The notes under the pieces are model-generated. The model did no database searches. It was given only the letters and a program-made list of their open reading frames with translations, and was not told where the DNA came from. From Candidatus Bathyarchaeota archaeon (GTDB taxonomy: Archaea; Thermoproteota; Bathyarchaeia; Bathyarchaeales; UBA233): a stretch of DNA of 18,191 bases. The number at the start of each line of letters is the position of its first letter. Within the stretch, counting starts at the first letter, position 1. The stretch spans positions 1-18,191 of the forward strand of contig JARYMR010000016.1 of assembly GCA_029907045.1 (NCBI GenBank), written 5' to 3'. A program made the translations under genes and the position numbers. This document shows, one piece after another, positions 8,605-14,661 of the stretch.

Positions 8605-8936
8605 TAGACTTGGATAAGGCTATTGCAACAGCCGTAAAAACTGGCAAAGTAACCTTTGGAGCAAATGCTGCCATCCAAAATGCGAAAACTGGCAAGGCAA
8701 AAATGATAATTTTGGCTGTCAACTGCCCCAAAACAATAAGGGCGGACATGGAATATTACTGTAAACTTTCAAAGGTTCCTCTAATAACATATAAGGGGTC
8801 ATCTTTGGATTTGGCTTCTGTTTGTGGAAAACCCTTCACAGTTTCAGCGTTAAGTATAAGAGAACCCGGCGACTCAGAAATTCTTGAACTAACACAAAGC
8901 GCTGAGTCAGAGGAACCCCACGGAGGAAACGAATGA
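8601..8936 (+). CDS. rpl30e: 50S ribosomal protein L30e
   Basis: A 111-aa protein of the L7Ae/L30e RNA-binding fold: KTGKVTFGANAAIQNAKTGKAKMIILAVNCP, then MEYYCKLSKVPLITYKGSSLDLASVCGKPF, matching archaeal L30e. It is a component of the large ribosomal subunit. ATG 8601 overlaps the rpoA stop by 4 nt (ATGA), so translation is probably coupled. Its place between rpoA and nusA is the standard archaeal order, which supports the call over L7Ae. The C-terminal tail is acidic and serine/glutamate-rich. Confidence 0.94.
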   Translation: MIDLDKAIATAVKTGKVTFGANAAIQNAKTGKAKMIILAVNCPKTIRADMEYYCKLSKVPLITYKGSSLDLASVCGKPFTVSALSIREPGDSEILELTQSAESEEPHGGNE

Positions 8937-9370
8937 CAAGCGGAATAAAATTCACAAGCACAGAAATGCGCTACATCGCATTGTTTGAAAGCATAACAGG
9001 CGCAAGCGTCAAAGACTGCATAGTAGACGAAGAACAAGGACGCGTAATTTTCATAGTTAATGAGGGTCAAGTTGGCGTAGCCATAGGAAAAGGCGGAAGA
9101 AACATCCGCACATTAGAAAGGATGACTGGGAAAAAGCATGAAATAATAGAGTATTCAGAAGACCCGATCCAATTTATTAAAAACGCCCTAAAACCAGCAA
9201 TAGTCAAAGAAATTCGCCTAACAGAAAGACCCGACGGAAAAACAATAGCCGTAGTCTCCGTGAATCCAAGAGACAAAGGAGTAGCCATAGGCAAAAACGG
9301 AAGAAACGCTGAACGTTTGCGCTTTTTAGCCAAAAGATATTTCCAAATACAAAATGTTAGCATAACATAA
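8933..9370 (+). CDS. nusA: NusA-like KH-domain transcription factor
   Basis: A 145-aa protein with two KH RNA-binding domains and no S1 or N-terminal NusA domain, the normal archaeal form. The KH GxxG loops are visible as VAIGKGGRNIRTLE in the first half and VAIGKNGRNAERLR near the end. It probably binds nascent RNA in transcription termination/antitermination or rRNA processing; the archaeal role is poorly defined. ATG 8933 overlaps the rpl30e stop by 4 nt. In many archaea rps12 follows; here a tiny membrane ORF follows instead. Confidence 0.93.
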   Translation: MTSGIKFTSTEMRYIALFESITGASVKDCIVDEEQGRVIFIVNEGQVGVAIGKGGRNIRTLERMTGKKHEIIEYSEDPIQFIKNALKPAIVKEIRLTERPDGKTIAVVSVNPRDKGVAIGKNGRNAERLRFLAKRYFQIQNVSIT

Positions 9371-9383
9371 AGGGGATTTAAAT

Positions 9384-9485
9384 ATGGAGTTTATAGACAA
9401 GTTTATTGGTAGTCCCCTCTTAATCCTTACAGCCTTCCTCGTCATTGACTTAATAGCCTTCATATACCATAAAATAAGAAAATAG
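9384..9485 (+). CDS. Putative 33-aa single-pass membrane microprotein
   Basis: An ATG ORF starting 13 nt after nusA, preceded by GGGGAT at good Shine-Dalgarno distance and ending in TAG just before a T-rich terminator. The product has a short N-terminal stretch MEFIDKFIGSP, a hydrophobic segment LLILTAFLVIDLIAFIY long enough to cross the membrane once, and a basic tail HKIRK. That charge pattern suggests the C-terminus stays in the cytoplasm. It would be co-transcribed with the RNA polymerase genes. I do not recognise the family. The well-placed ribosome site and start argue for a real gene, but such a short ORF could arise by chance. Confidence 0.55.
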   Translation: MEFIDKFIGSPLLILTAFLVIDLIAFIYHKIRK

Positions 9486-9490
9486 ACGCT

Positions 9491-9514
9491 TAATTTTTCC
9501 ATTTTTTACATTTT
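9491..9514 (+). terminator. T-rich terminator of the rpo operon
   Basis: Directly after the microprotein stop lies a run of T tracts (TTTTT, TTTTTT, TTTT within 24 nt), the usual archaeal intrinsic termination signal. No hairpin is needed. Confidence 0.6.
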
Positions 9515-9581
9515 AAGAATCTGTTAATCTCATACCCTTTTTTGGTTCTGAAATTTTCACTAGAAAAGTATTCTATGCAGA

Positions 9582-9589
9582 TTTATTTA
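9582..9589 (+). promoter_or_regulatory. TATA box of the small membrane protein gene
   Basis: TTTATTTA preceded by purine-containing sequence, about 80 nt upstream of ATG 9662. Transcription would start near 9612. Confidence 0.4.
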
Positions 9590-9661
9590 CTCAGTTAAAC
9601 TGTGTTTATTGTGGGAAAAGTAAAAGGAGTAATCGAAAAATAAAAGTTGGAAGATAGCTTC

Positions 9662-9835
9662 ATGAAATTGAGACAATTATGGATTGTTGCCTCCAGTATT
9701 GGAATGGGAATAGCAACGATACCATTAGCTCTTAACATGATGCCTCAAGAACTTTGGTCACTTTACTTGGCTTGGAAAATATTGCTATTTGGAGTAGTTC
9801 CCTTAGTGTTTCTCTATCTGCTAAGTAAAAAGTAA
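9662..9835 (+). CDS. Small two-helix membrane protein, unknown function
   Basis: I choose ATG 9662 (57 aa) because GGAAG ends 8 nt before it; the longer TTG 9647 reading has its nearest AGGAG 17 nt away. The product begins MKLRQLW, then a hydrophobic helix (IVASSIGMGIATIPLAL), a short loop NMMPQELWSL, a second hydrophobic helix (AWKILLFGVVPLVFLYLL) and a basic end SKK. Charges predict both ends in the cytoplasm. It stands alone between the rpo operon terminator and the convergent SMC-like operon, whose last stop is 20 nt away. No family was recognised. Confidence 0.6.
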   Translation: MKLRQLWIVASSIGMGIATIPLALNMMPQELWSLYLAWKILLFGVVPLVFLYLLSKK

Positions 9836-9854
9836 TTTTTGGAAAAGACAATTT

Positions 9855-10409
9855 CTATTTTGACAAAAGCATGTCTATAAGCGCTTTTTGGTCTATTTCT
9901 GCACGTGTTCTCCAATCCAAATATAACTGCTCATTCTCGTCTTGCGTTAAGTATCCATAGCGAATGTAACGGTCAATGTTTAAGCCCACCTTCCATCCAG
10001 GAAGCTTATCCCGCAATAATTCCTCAACTTCTTTTCGCGGCACTTTGCCCCTTTTTGATATTATGTATGCGATTGTTATGGCTAACCCTGCCAAATCGTC
10101 TATGCGCCATCCTATCATTTTAGCTTCTTTTGGCGTTAAATCGCCCCTTAACGTGATGTAGAATCTTGCCTTATCCAAATCCTCCAAAGTTGGCTTTTCC
10201 ACAGCCTTCTCCTCTTCGAAAACTGTTTTAACCTGTAAATCCAAAGTCTTCAAATAATCGTCCAAAATTTTCAAGACTTTTGGATAGTCCGAGCCTAAGG
10301 CTTTGCGTAGTTCCCAACCCTTCACTCCTGGCTTTTTATGCCTTCTATAAAAGAGCATGTGGACTGCCCGTTTCATTTTGCTTGCATAATAGCCCTTTCG
10401 CTTACTCAT
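9855..10409 (-). CDS. Tandem winged-helix KITE/MAGE (Nse3)-like subunit
   Basis: 184 aa from ATG 10409, which overlaps the upstream stop as ATGA and has GGGAGAG 6 nt before it; a start 7 codons earlier is possible but less well placed. The N-terminal half (about 11-88: KMKRAVHMLFYRRHKKPGVK, then LRKALGSDYPKVLKILDDYL and an FYITL strand) and the C-terminal half (about 105-170) each read as a winged helix. The second half has ITIAYIISKRGKVPRKEVEELL, an IRYGYLTQDENEQLYL wing and DWRTRAEID (W166, R169, A170), much like the second winged helix of MAGE/Nse3 proteins, where WGPRA is conserved. KITE proteins bind the kleisin of SMC complexes. This one is last in an operon with an SMC-like ATPase and a kleisin-like gene. 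The fold assignment is inference from pattern; alternatives are ScpB-like or an unrelated DNA-binding protein. Confidence 0.65.
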   Translation of the reverse strand: MSKRKGYYASKMKRAVHMLFYRRHKKPGVKGWELRKALGSDYPKVLKILDDYLKTLDLQVKTVFEEEKAVEKPTLEDLDKARFYITLRGDLTPKEAKMIGWRIDDLAGLAITIAYIISKRGKVPRKEVEELLRDKLPGWKVGLNIDRYIRYGYLTQDENEQLYLDWRTRAEIDQKALIDMLLSK

Positions 10410-11224
10410 TTCAACTCTCCCTTCTTCCATCTCATCCAGTCTTCTGGCGAAACAGTTATGGGTATGGAAACTAACTGCCTTTTCCCAATTTTTGTTATTG
10501 GTTTTTCGTTTGGTTTGATGAAAATTTCTTCTTCTAATGGGTGAATTTCTAACGTGGCGTATCCATATGTGACTAGAAAGCTTGTTAAAAAGGCTCTTTG
10601 CACTGTTTCCTCGTAGGTTTCTGCGCCAACAAAATCCCAGTAATGAATTTTTTCTTTTTCTCCAACTTTCGCCTTCAGTTCTTGCCAGAAATTTTCAAGC
10701 TCTTCAGAAAAGGCTTTATCCCGCAAAATTCTCTGCCTAATGAGTTCTTCTCTTGTTGCTAGGCTTGTTGCGACTTCTGCTGGCGGAAAACCCTTCCACC
10801 TTTCTTTTAACGGCAGGAGGCTTTCCCAGTATCTTGTGGCTTCTGCCAAACTGTGAAGCGAAATTTGCTCCATCTCCACTGTTGGATGCCAAGCTTGGAG
10901 GAAGGCTTCAACAATTTCTTCCTTATCTATGCGTGTAAGCTTCTCTTCTAATAGGAATGGGTCTGTGTATAGGGATGTGGACCGATGCTTAACCCATTCG
11001 CTTTGAAGTTTTATAACCGAAGCCAAATGCTGGATTGTTTCAGCGTCTAGGCATAGGTCTTCTGGAATTTCCCATTCTGGAAAATACTCTTTAACTATGC
11101 TTATGATTTCTTCAACATTTATTAGAAACGGGTCTAATGAGCGCTCTTCCACAGACTTGCACATTTCTATTATACGTTGAAGCTTTTCCCTTCCAATTTT
11201 CGCCCGCTCTCTTTTTGACTGCAT
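10406..11224 (-). CDS. Kleisin-like (ScpA/Nse4-like) SMC partner
   Basis: A 272-aa protein. ATG 11224 overlaps the SMC-like stop by one base (TAATG), so translation is coupled. Residues 29-80 (SLDPFLINVEEIISIVKEYF, then LDAETIQHLASVIKLQSEWV) resemble the ScpA pattern in which a DP-x-D-I segment is followed by a helix ending in LxxKSE. The middle (about 95-190) is helical and charged. The C-terminal 60 residues (ETVQRAFLTSFLVTYGYATL, EEEIFIKP, RQLVSIPITV, SPEDWMRW) look like a small winged helix, as expected for the kleisin end that caps an SMC head. Sequence similarity to known kleisins is weak by eye; the call rests on this pattern plus its position between an SMC-like ATPase and a KITE-like gene. 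Confidence 0.6.
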   Translation of the reverse strand: MQSKRERAKIGREKLQRIIEMCKSVEERSLDPFLINVEEIISIVKEYFPEWEIPEDLCLDAETIQHLASVIKLQSEWVKHRSTSLYTDPFLLEEKLTRIDKEEIVEAFLQAWHPTVEMEQISLHSLAEATRYWESLLPLKERWKGFPPAEVATSLATREELIRQRILRDKAFSEELENFWQELKAKVGEKEKIHYWDFVGAETYEETVQRAFLTSFLVTYGYATLEIHPLEEEIFIKPNEKPITKIGKRQLVSIPITVSPEDWMRWKKGELK

Positions 11225-13173
11225 TAGGCGACCTCTCTGATTATAGATTTCCCTTCAATGTTTTGAACCGTTATTATGTTTGCTTCTTCTTTTGCGAACG
11301 TCACTTGGCTTGGCGTTATAACGATGTATTGAGCTTTTGCATCCTTAACGGTTGAAATTAGTATTTTTGCAATTATTTCACGGTTCTTTGGGTCCATGTG
11401 AATATCATACTCGTCCACGGCTCTGAATGGCGAACGAACATGCTGTTGTAAAGCCAACAAAAAGCTCATGGTTGCCGTTGTTCTTTCTCCACCACTCTGC
11501 GTATAAGCATCCAAAGGAACGGGTTTTCCACCCTTAAAACCAACATCAATCTCCAGCCCCGCGGCCTCAATGTCATGTCCATTAACAAGCTTAACCTCGC
11601 CCACGGCTTGGGCTTGAGCCAAAATCTTCTGATATTCCAAGTTTACGCGGTCTAGGAGGCTTTGGATAACTGTTCGCCAATTCTGCATTCGCACTTTAAC
11701 CTCTTCTAAAGCCTTCTCTCGGTTTTCGGCAACTTGCTGCGCCTTCTCCTTCAACTCTAAATAAAGTTTCGAATAGGATTCATACATGCGTTCTATGTCC
11801 TCTGAAACATCAGCAAGCGCTGCCAAATGTCCATCCGTAACACGAAGCTCATCCAAGATTTCGCCAATATTCTTTACAACCGCAATTCTAGGTCCAGTTT
11901 GGTCAGCCTTCGCTAAAGCCTCATTCAAATTTACCTTTGCACTTTTGAGCTCACTTTCGAGTCTTTCCAATTCGGCTTTTAGGTTTTCTTGGCGATATTG
12001 CAGCAAAGCCAATTGAATGCGGCTGTCTACAACTCTGTTGTTTATCTTATCCATGTTTTCTTCCAAAATCTTAGTTCGATTTTGGTTTTCATCAATTTCT
12101 TTATTTAACTTTGAAATCTGCAGGCTAGAATTTTGCAAAAGTTCTTTCAAGTTTTCACTTTTTAGAAGCTTAAACTGCGCTTGGTTTTCTCTGATTGATA
12201 CGCTTGTTTGGGTTGACGGGTTTCCTTTCTCAAGCATTTCTGCCTCTTTCAGGAGTTGCTCACAAAATGAGATGGTTGCCTCGTTTCTTGCTTTTTCCCT
12301 TTCAAGGCTTAAGCGTTCAGTGAAAAAGTTTTTCATTTCACTTTTTAGCTTTTCAAGTTCGCCCTGTTGAGTCTGCAGTTGTTCTTTGGCTATTTTTGTT
12401 TCTTCTTCAATTTGATTTAAAGCATCCAATTCCCTTTTCCTTTCAGCCTCTAAACTTTTAACAAGTTCTTCCCTTTTTGAAACCTCAGCCCAAGCAAGTT
12501 CCCTCTCCAAAAATCTCCTCTTAGTCTGAAGTTGCTTCTTCGCTTGATATCTCTCGTACTGTTCTCTCCAATAATTAAGCGTCTGCTCAGCAGACTCCAA
12601 AAGCTTGTTTATAGAATCTTCTTGGCTTAATATGCGCGTTAACTTTTTCTGAGCTTCCAAAACGTTTTGGCGGTACGGTTCCAATCCCACAGCAGCCTCA
12701 ACCATGCGCAGTTTTTCCTGCTGAGAAAGCACGGTGAACTGTTCAACCATGTTTTGATGCATTATTACGAGCATGTTTTCTGGGTCAACACCCAACTTGG
12801 ACAATAGTCTTTCCACATCAGTTTTTGTGGCAGCCCTATTCTCCAATTCAAACCAGTATTTGCCATCTCTGCGCAAAACTCGGGTTAGGAAAATCTGGTC
12901 CTTATTAAACTTGGGAACTGGGCGTCTTCCACCTCTCTTCCTATTATCTAAAATGAGCGTAACACGGGCTTGGTCCTTGCCCCAACGAATTAAATCGCTC
13001 AATTTTCTTGAACGTTCAGTATAAGATTGTCCAAGGGCTACTGAAATGGCTAACAAAAGCGAAGACTTTCCAGAGCCGTTCGGTCCACAAATTACGTTTA
13101 CGCCAGATTTAAAGGGTACCCTAGCATACTCGTAACTCATGAAGTTTTCAAGGATTACTTCGCTAATCAGCAT
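11224..13173 (-). CDS. Short hinge-less SMC-like ATPase (Smc5/6-like motifs)
   Basis: A 649-aa protein; canonical SMCs are about 1150-1200. Head motifs in order: Walker A GPNGSGKSS (30-38), an SMC-type SDLIRWGKDQARVTLIL segment (59-75), Q-loop Q140 in VIMHQNMVEQF, ABC signature QSGGERTTATMSF (559-571) and Walker B FRAVDEYDIHMDPKNRE (583-599) with D587 and E588. The PFR-x-x-DE-x-D-x-x-MD wording is that of Smc5/Smc6 rather than bacterial Smc or condensin. Between the head halves lie coiled coils at about 165-315 and 333-420, joined by only a short polar turn (GNPSTQTSV, 318-326). There is no room for a globular hinge and no CxxC zinc hook (only Cys29 and Cys304 in the whole protein), which argues against Rad50. 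It is probably a DNA-organising or repair ATPase, first gene of an operon with kleisin- and KITE-like genes. Crenarchaeal coalescin-like SMC relatives are an alternative family assignment. Confidence 0.85.
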   Translation of the reverse strand: MLISEVILENFMSYEYARVPFKSGVNVICGPNGSGKSSLLLAISVALGQSYTERSRKLSDLIRWGKDQARVTLILDNRKRGGRRPVPKFNKDQIFLTRVLRRDGKYWFELENRAATKTDVERLLSKLGVDPENMLVIMHQNMVEQFTVLSQQEKLRMVEAAVGLEPYRQNVLEAQKKLTRILSQEDSINKLLESAEQTLNYWREQYERYQAKKQLQTKRRFLERELAWAEVSKREELVKSLEAERKRELDALNQIEEETKIAKEQLQTQQGELEKLKSEMKNFFTERLSLEREKARNEATISFCEQLLKEAEMLEKGNPSTQTSVSIRENQAQFKLLKSENLKELLQNSSLQISKLNKEIDENQNRTKILEENMDKINNRVVDSRIQLALLQYRQENLKAELERLESELKSAKVNLNEALAKADQTGPRIAVVKNIGEILDELRVTDGHLAALADVSEDIERMYESYSKLYLELKEKAQQVAENREKALEEVKVRMQNWRTVIQSLLDRVNLEYQKILAQAQAVGEVKLVNGHDIEAAGLEIDVGFKGGKPVPLDAYTQSGGERTTATMSFLLALQQHVRSPFRAVDEYDIHMDPKNREIIAKILISTVKDAKAQYIVITPSQVTFAKEEANIITVQNIEGKSIIREVA

Positions 13174-13284
13174 TGAAGCCCATACGCCTCTCTTTGCGGT
13201 AAAATAATAGAGGTGAAAACTCTCTTATTAAAGAATTAGCCAATTTATAATTAAAGCTCAACCCAAATTTAAATAAGAATTTGA
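13174..13284 (-). promoter_or_regulatory. Promoter region of the SMC-like operon
   Basis: This 111-nt gap follows the zinc-ribbon gene and precedes the SMC-like ATG. On the minus strand it has two TATA candidates, TTTAATTATAAATT and, nearer the gene, TCTTTAATAAG. The nearer one would give a leader of about 30 nt. The ribosome binding site is weak (GAGAGG at about 17 nt, GGGCTT closer). Confidence 0.35.
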
Positions 13285-13536
13285 CTAGTTGGAGGCTAAA
13301 CTGAACTGGATTTTTCTTTGCGCTTTCATCTCCAAGAGCCATTCCTTGGCAAGTTCTTTTGGAAAATCATCAAACATTCTCTTTAACACCGCTATTGTTA
13401 GTTTTCCGAGGGGTTTTTGGCAAACAGCGCATTTAAACCTCAAATGTGTTTCTTCAATGGTCAAAAGCGGAGAATTGCAGTAGGGGCAAAATAAAATTCC
13501 TTCTTTATAAATGGGCGACTTTAACCTATTTTCCAT
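13285..13536 (-). CDS. Small zinc-ribbon protein, unknown function
   Basis: An 83-aa protein with a four-cysteine zinc ribbon: CPYC (C17, C20) and CAVC (C36, C39), followed by a helical basic/acidic C-terminal half (LTIAVLKRMFDDFPKELAKEWLLEMKAQRK). ATG 13536 follows a strong GGAGGGG site located in the end of the nucleotidyltransferase gene, and the two ORFs overlap by 16 nt, so they are translated from one mRNA. The protein may bind nucleic acid or assist the nucleotidyltransferase; nothing in the sequence shows which. No named family was recognised. Confidence 0.72.
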   Translation of the reverse strand: MENRLKSPIYKEGILFCPYCNSPLLTIEETHLRFKCAVCQKPLGKLTIAVLKRMFDDFPKELAKEWLLEMKAQRKIQFSLASN

Positions 13537-14075
13537 TTCAGCCCCTCCCTATAATATTCTATTAAGTGCGATAGCTTTTCCTCTTTAGCTCTTTTAGTTA
13601 AATATTTCCAATCTATTTCATCATGCATGTTTAGCAAGACGGACATTACATCTGAAAAATCGAATGTGTCTGGTCTCCTGGCTTTTAATTTGGTTATTAT
13701 ATAATCTTCTGGACATGGAATGGGTATCGTTAAATCGTCAATTTTCGTTTTTCTAATGCGTTTTAAGGATTCTCGACTTAGTCCAACAGTTTTCAACGAT
13801 AGAAGAATATCTACCCCTGTTCTAGTCACATTATCAATAAACTTTAGCACAGTTTTTCCATTATAATACAAAGTATACCTATCCGTTAAAACCGCATGCA
13901 ATCTTTCCTTATTTATATGCGAGACAAGCACAATATCTATATCCGCCGAGGTTCTGGGTCTACCATAGAAATGTATTGGTATAGCCCCTATAATGACATA
14001 TTTTACTTTATGCTTTTCTAGTCTGCCAATCAAATCTTTTAGGCATAGTTTAACCTGTTCTGGTACGTAGCTCAT
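13521..14075 (-). CDS. Minimal nucleotidyltransferase (MNT/AbiEii-like fold)
   Basis: A 184-aa protein with the polymerase-beta-type nucleotidyltransferase core: VKYVIIGAIPIHFYGRPRTS followed by DIDIVL. The expected metal-binding acids are D45 and D47, with a third candidate D89 in TGVDILLS. The usual GS pair is GA here (G30, A31). The C-terminal half (PCPEDYIITKLKARRPDTFDFSDVMSVL) matches the DxxxLL-type tail of nucleotidyltransferases related to AbiEii toxins. Such proteins transfer a nucleotide to RNA, protein or small molecules; the substrate is unknown here. It overlaps a zinc-ribbon gene and not a HEPN partner. A TATA-like CTTATATCA lies at about 14111-14119 on the minus strand. Confidence 0.78.
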   Translation of the reverse strand: MSYVPEQVKLCLKDLIGRLEKHKVKYVIIGAIPIHFYGRPRTSADIDIVLVSHINKERLHAVLTDRYTLYYNGKTVLKFIDNVTRTGVDILLSLKTVGLSRESLKRIRKTKIDDLTIPIPCPEDYIITKLKARRPDTFDFSDVMSVLLNMHDEIDWKYLTKRAKEEKLSHLIEYYREGLKWKIG

Positions 14076-14163
14076 GGCTGTTCAGAACTTTAGGTTGTAA
14101 GATTGATATAAGCGTTCTAAGCTTATTATTTTTATTTTAAGGGGGTAAGGAGCAAAATTTTAA

Positions 14164-14179
14164 TCTTATGCGCATAAGA
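14164..14179. repeat. 16-bp perfect palindrome, candidate operator
   Basis: TCTTATGCGCATAAGA reads the same on both strands. It sits right after a TATA-like TTTTAAT (14157-14163) and 19 nt before the GTG of the next gene, overlapping the expected transcription start region. That is a classic place for a homodimeric repressor to bind. Confidence 0.55.
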
Positions 14180-14198
14180 ATGTTTTGGGCGTTTTACC

Positions 14199-14601
14199 GT
14201 GAGATCTATTAAGAGAAAACTTTTCGAGGAGACCATGAAACTGTTTGTTGAACATGCCTATAAAGTTCGTTATGTTCCCCATGAAGTCATAGAAGACTAT
14301 AATGCGACATACAACGTCATTTTCGAAAATAAGCATATTACAACAAATGCAGCGAAAAAACTAAACATTCCGCTGAATGAAATATGGATTTCTGAAATGT
14401 GGCAACATTATGAAACATACATAGTCTTTCACGAATTAAGAGATATATTATCGAGCACAAGGGTTCAGTAGAGATAAAGCCCATGAAAAGGCGGTAGAGG
14501 ATGGGTTTTCTTTATGGGAAAAAGATAGTCTATTTCATAAAATGATTAAAGACATAGAGGAAATGGATCAAAAAACCGCAGAGAAGAAGAAAAGGAAGTA
14601 A
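14199..14601 (+). pseudogene. Unrecognised gene interrupted by a frameshift
   Basis: The frame from GTG 14199 (or ATG 14235, behind a GAGGAG only 3 nt away) encodes 90 aa ending at TAG 14471. Coding sense then continues in another frame from about 14450 to TAA 14601, starting RAQGFSRDKAHEKAVEDGF and ending in a lysine-rich tail EKKKRK. The break lies in the AT dinucleotide tract at 14442-14449: restoring two bases there would give one protein of about 134 aa reading HELRDIYYRAQGFSRDKAHE across the join. The N-terminal part contains VFHELRD (H78, E79), which resembles the helix of zinc peptidases but lacks the second histidine of HExxH. I do not know the family. It may be a true pseudogene, a phase-variable gene or an assembly error. 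Confidence 0.65.
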
Positions 14602-14636
14602 AGTTAAAGTTGATCTTAAACTTCTTAAGCAGATAA

Positions 14637-14653
14637 CTCATATTCAATATGAG
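14637..14653 (+). repeat. Inverted repeat overlapping the ribosome binding site
   Basis: CTCATATTCAATATGAG has perfect 8-bp arms around one base. As RNA it could form a 7-bp hairpin with a 3-nt loop whose 3' arm includes the first bases of the GAGGTGG Shine-Dalgarno site (14651-14657) of the next gene. As DNA it could be an operator. Confidence 0.45.
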
Positions 14654-14661
14654 GTGGGAAT

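Noticed and set aside
11224..13173. Rad50 or RecN as the identity of the 649-aa ATPase
   Set aside because: There is no CxxC zinc hook and no neighbouring mre11/herA/nurA. The Walker B wording and the kleisin/KITE-like neighbours fit an SMC complex better.
14199..14471. Zinc metallopeptidase (HExxH) in the frameshifted gene
   Set aside because: The motif is HELRD and lacks the second histidine; no third ligand could be assigned.
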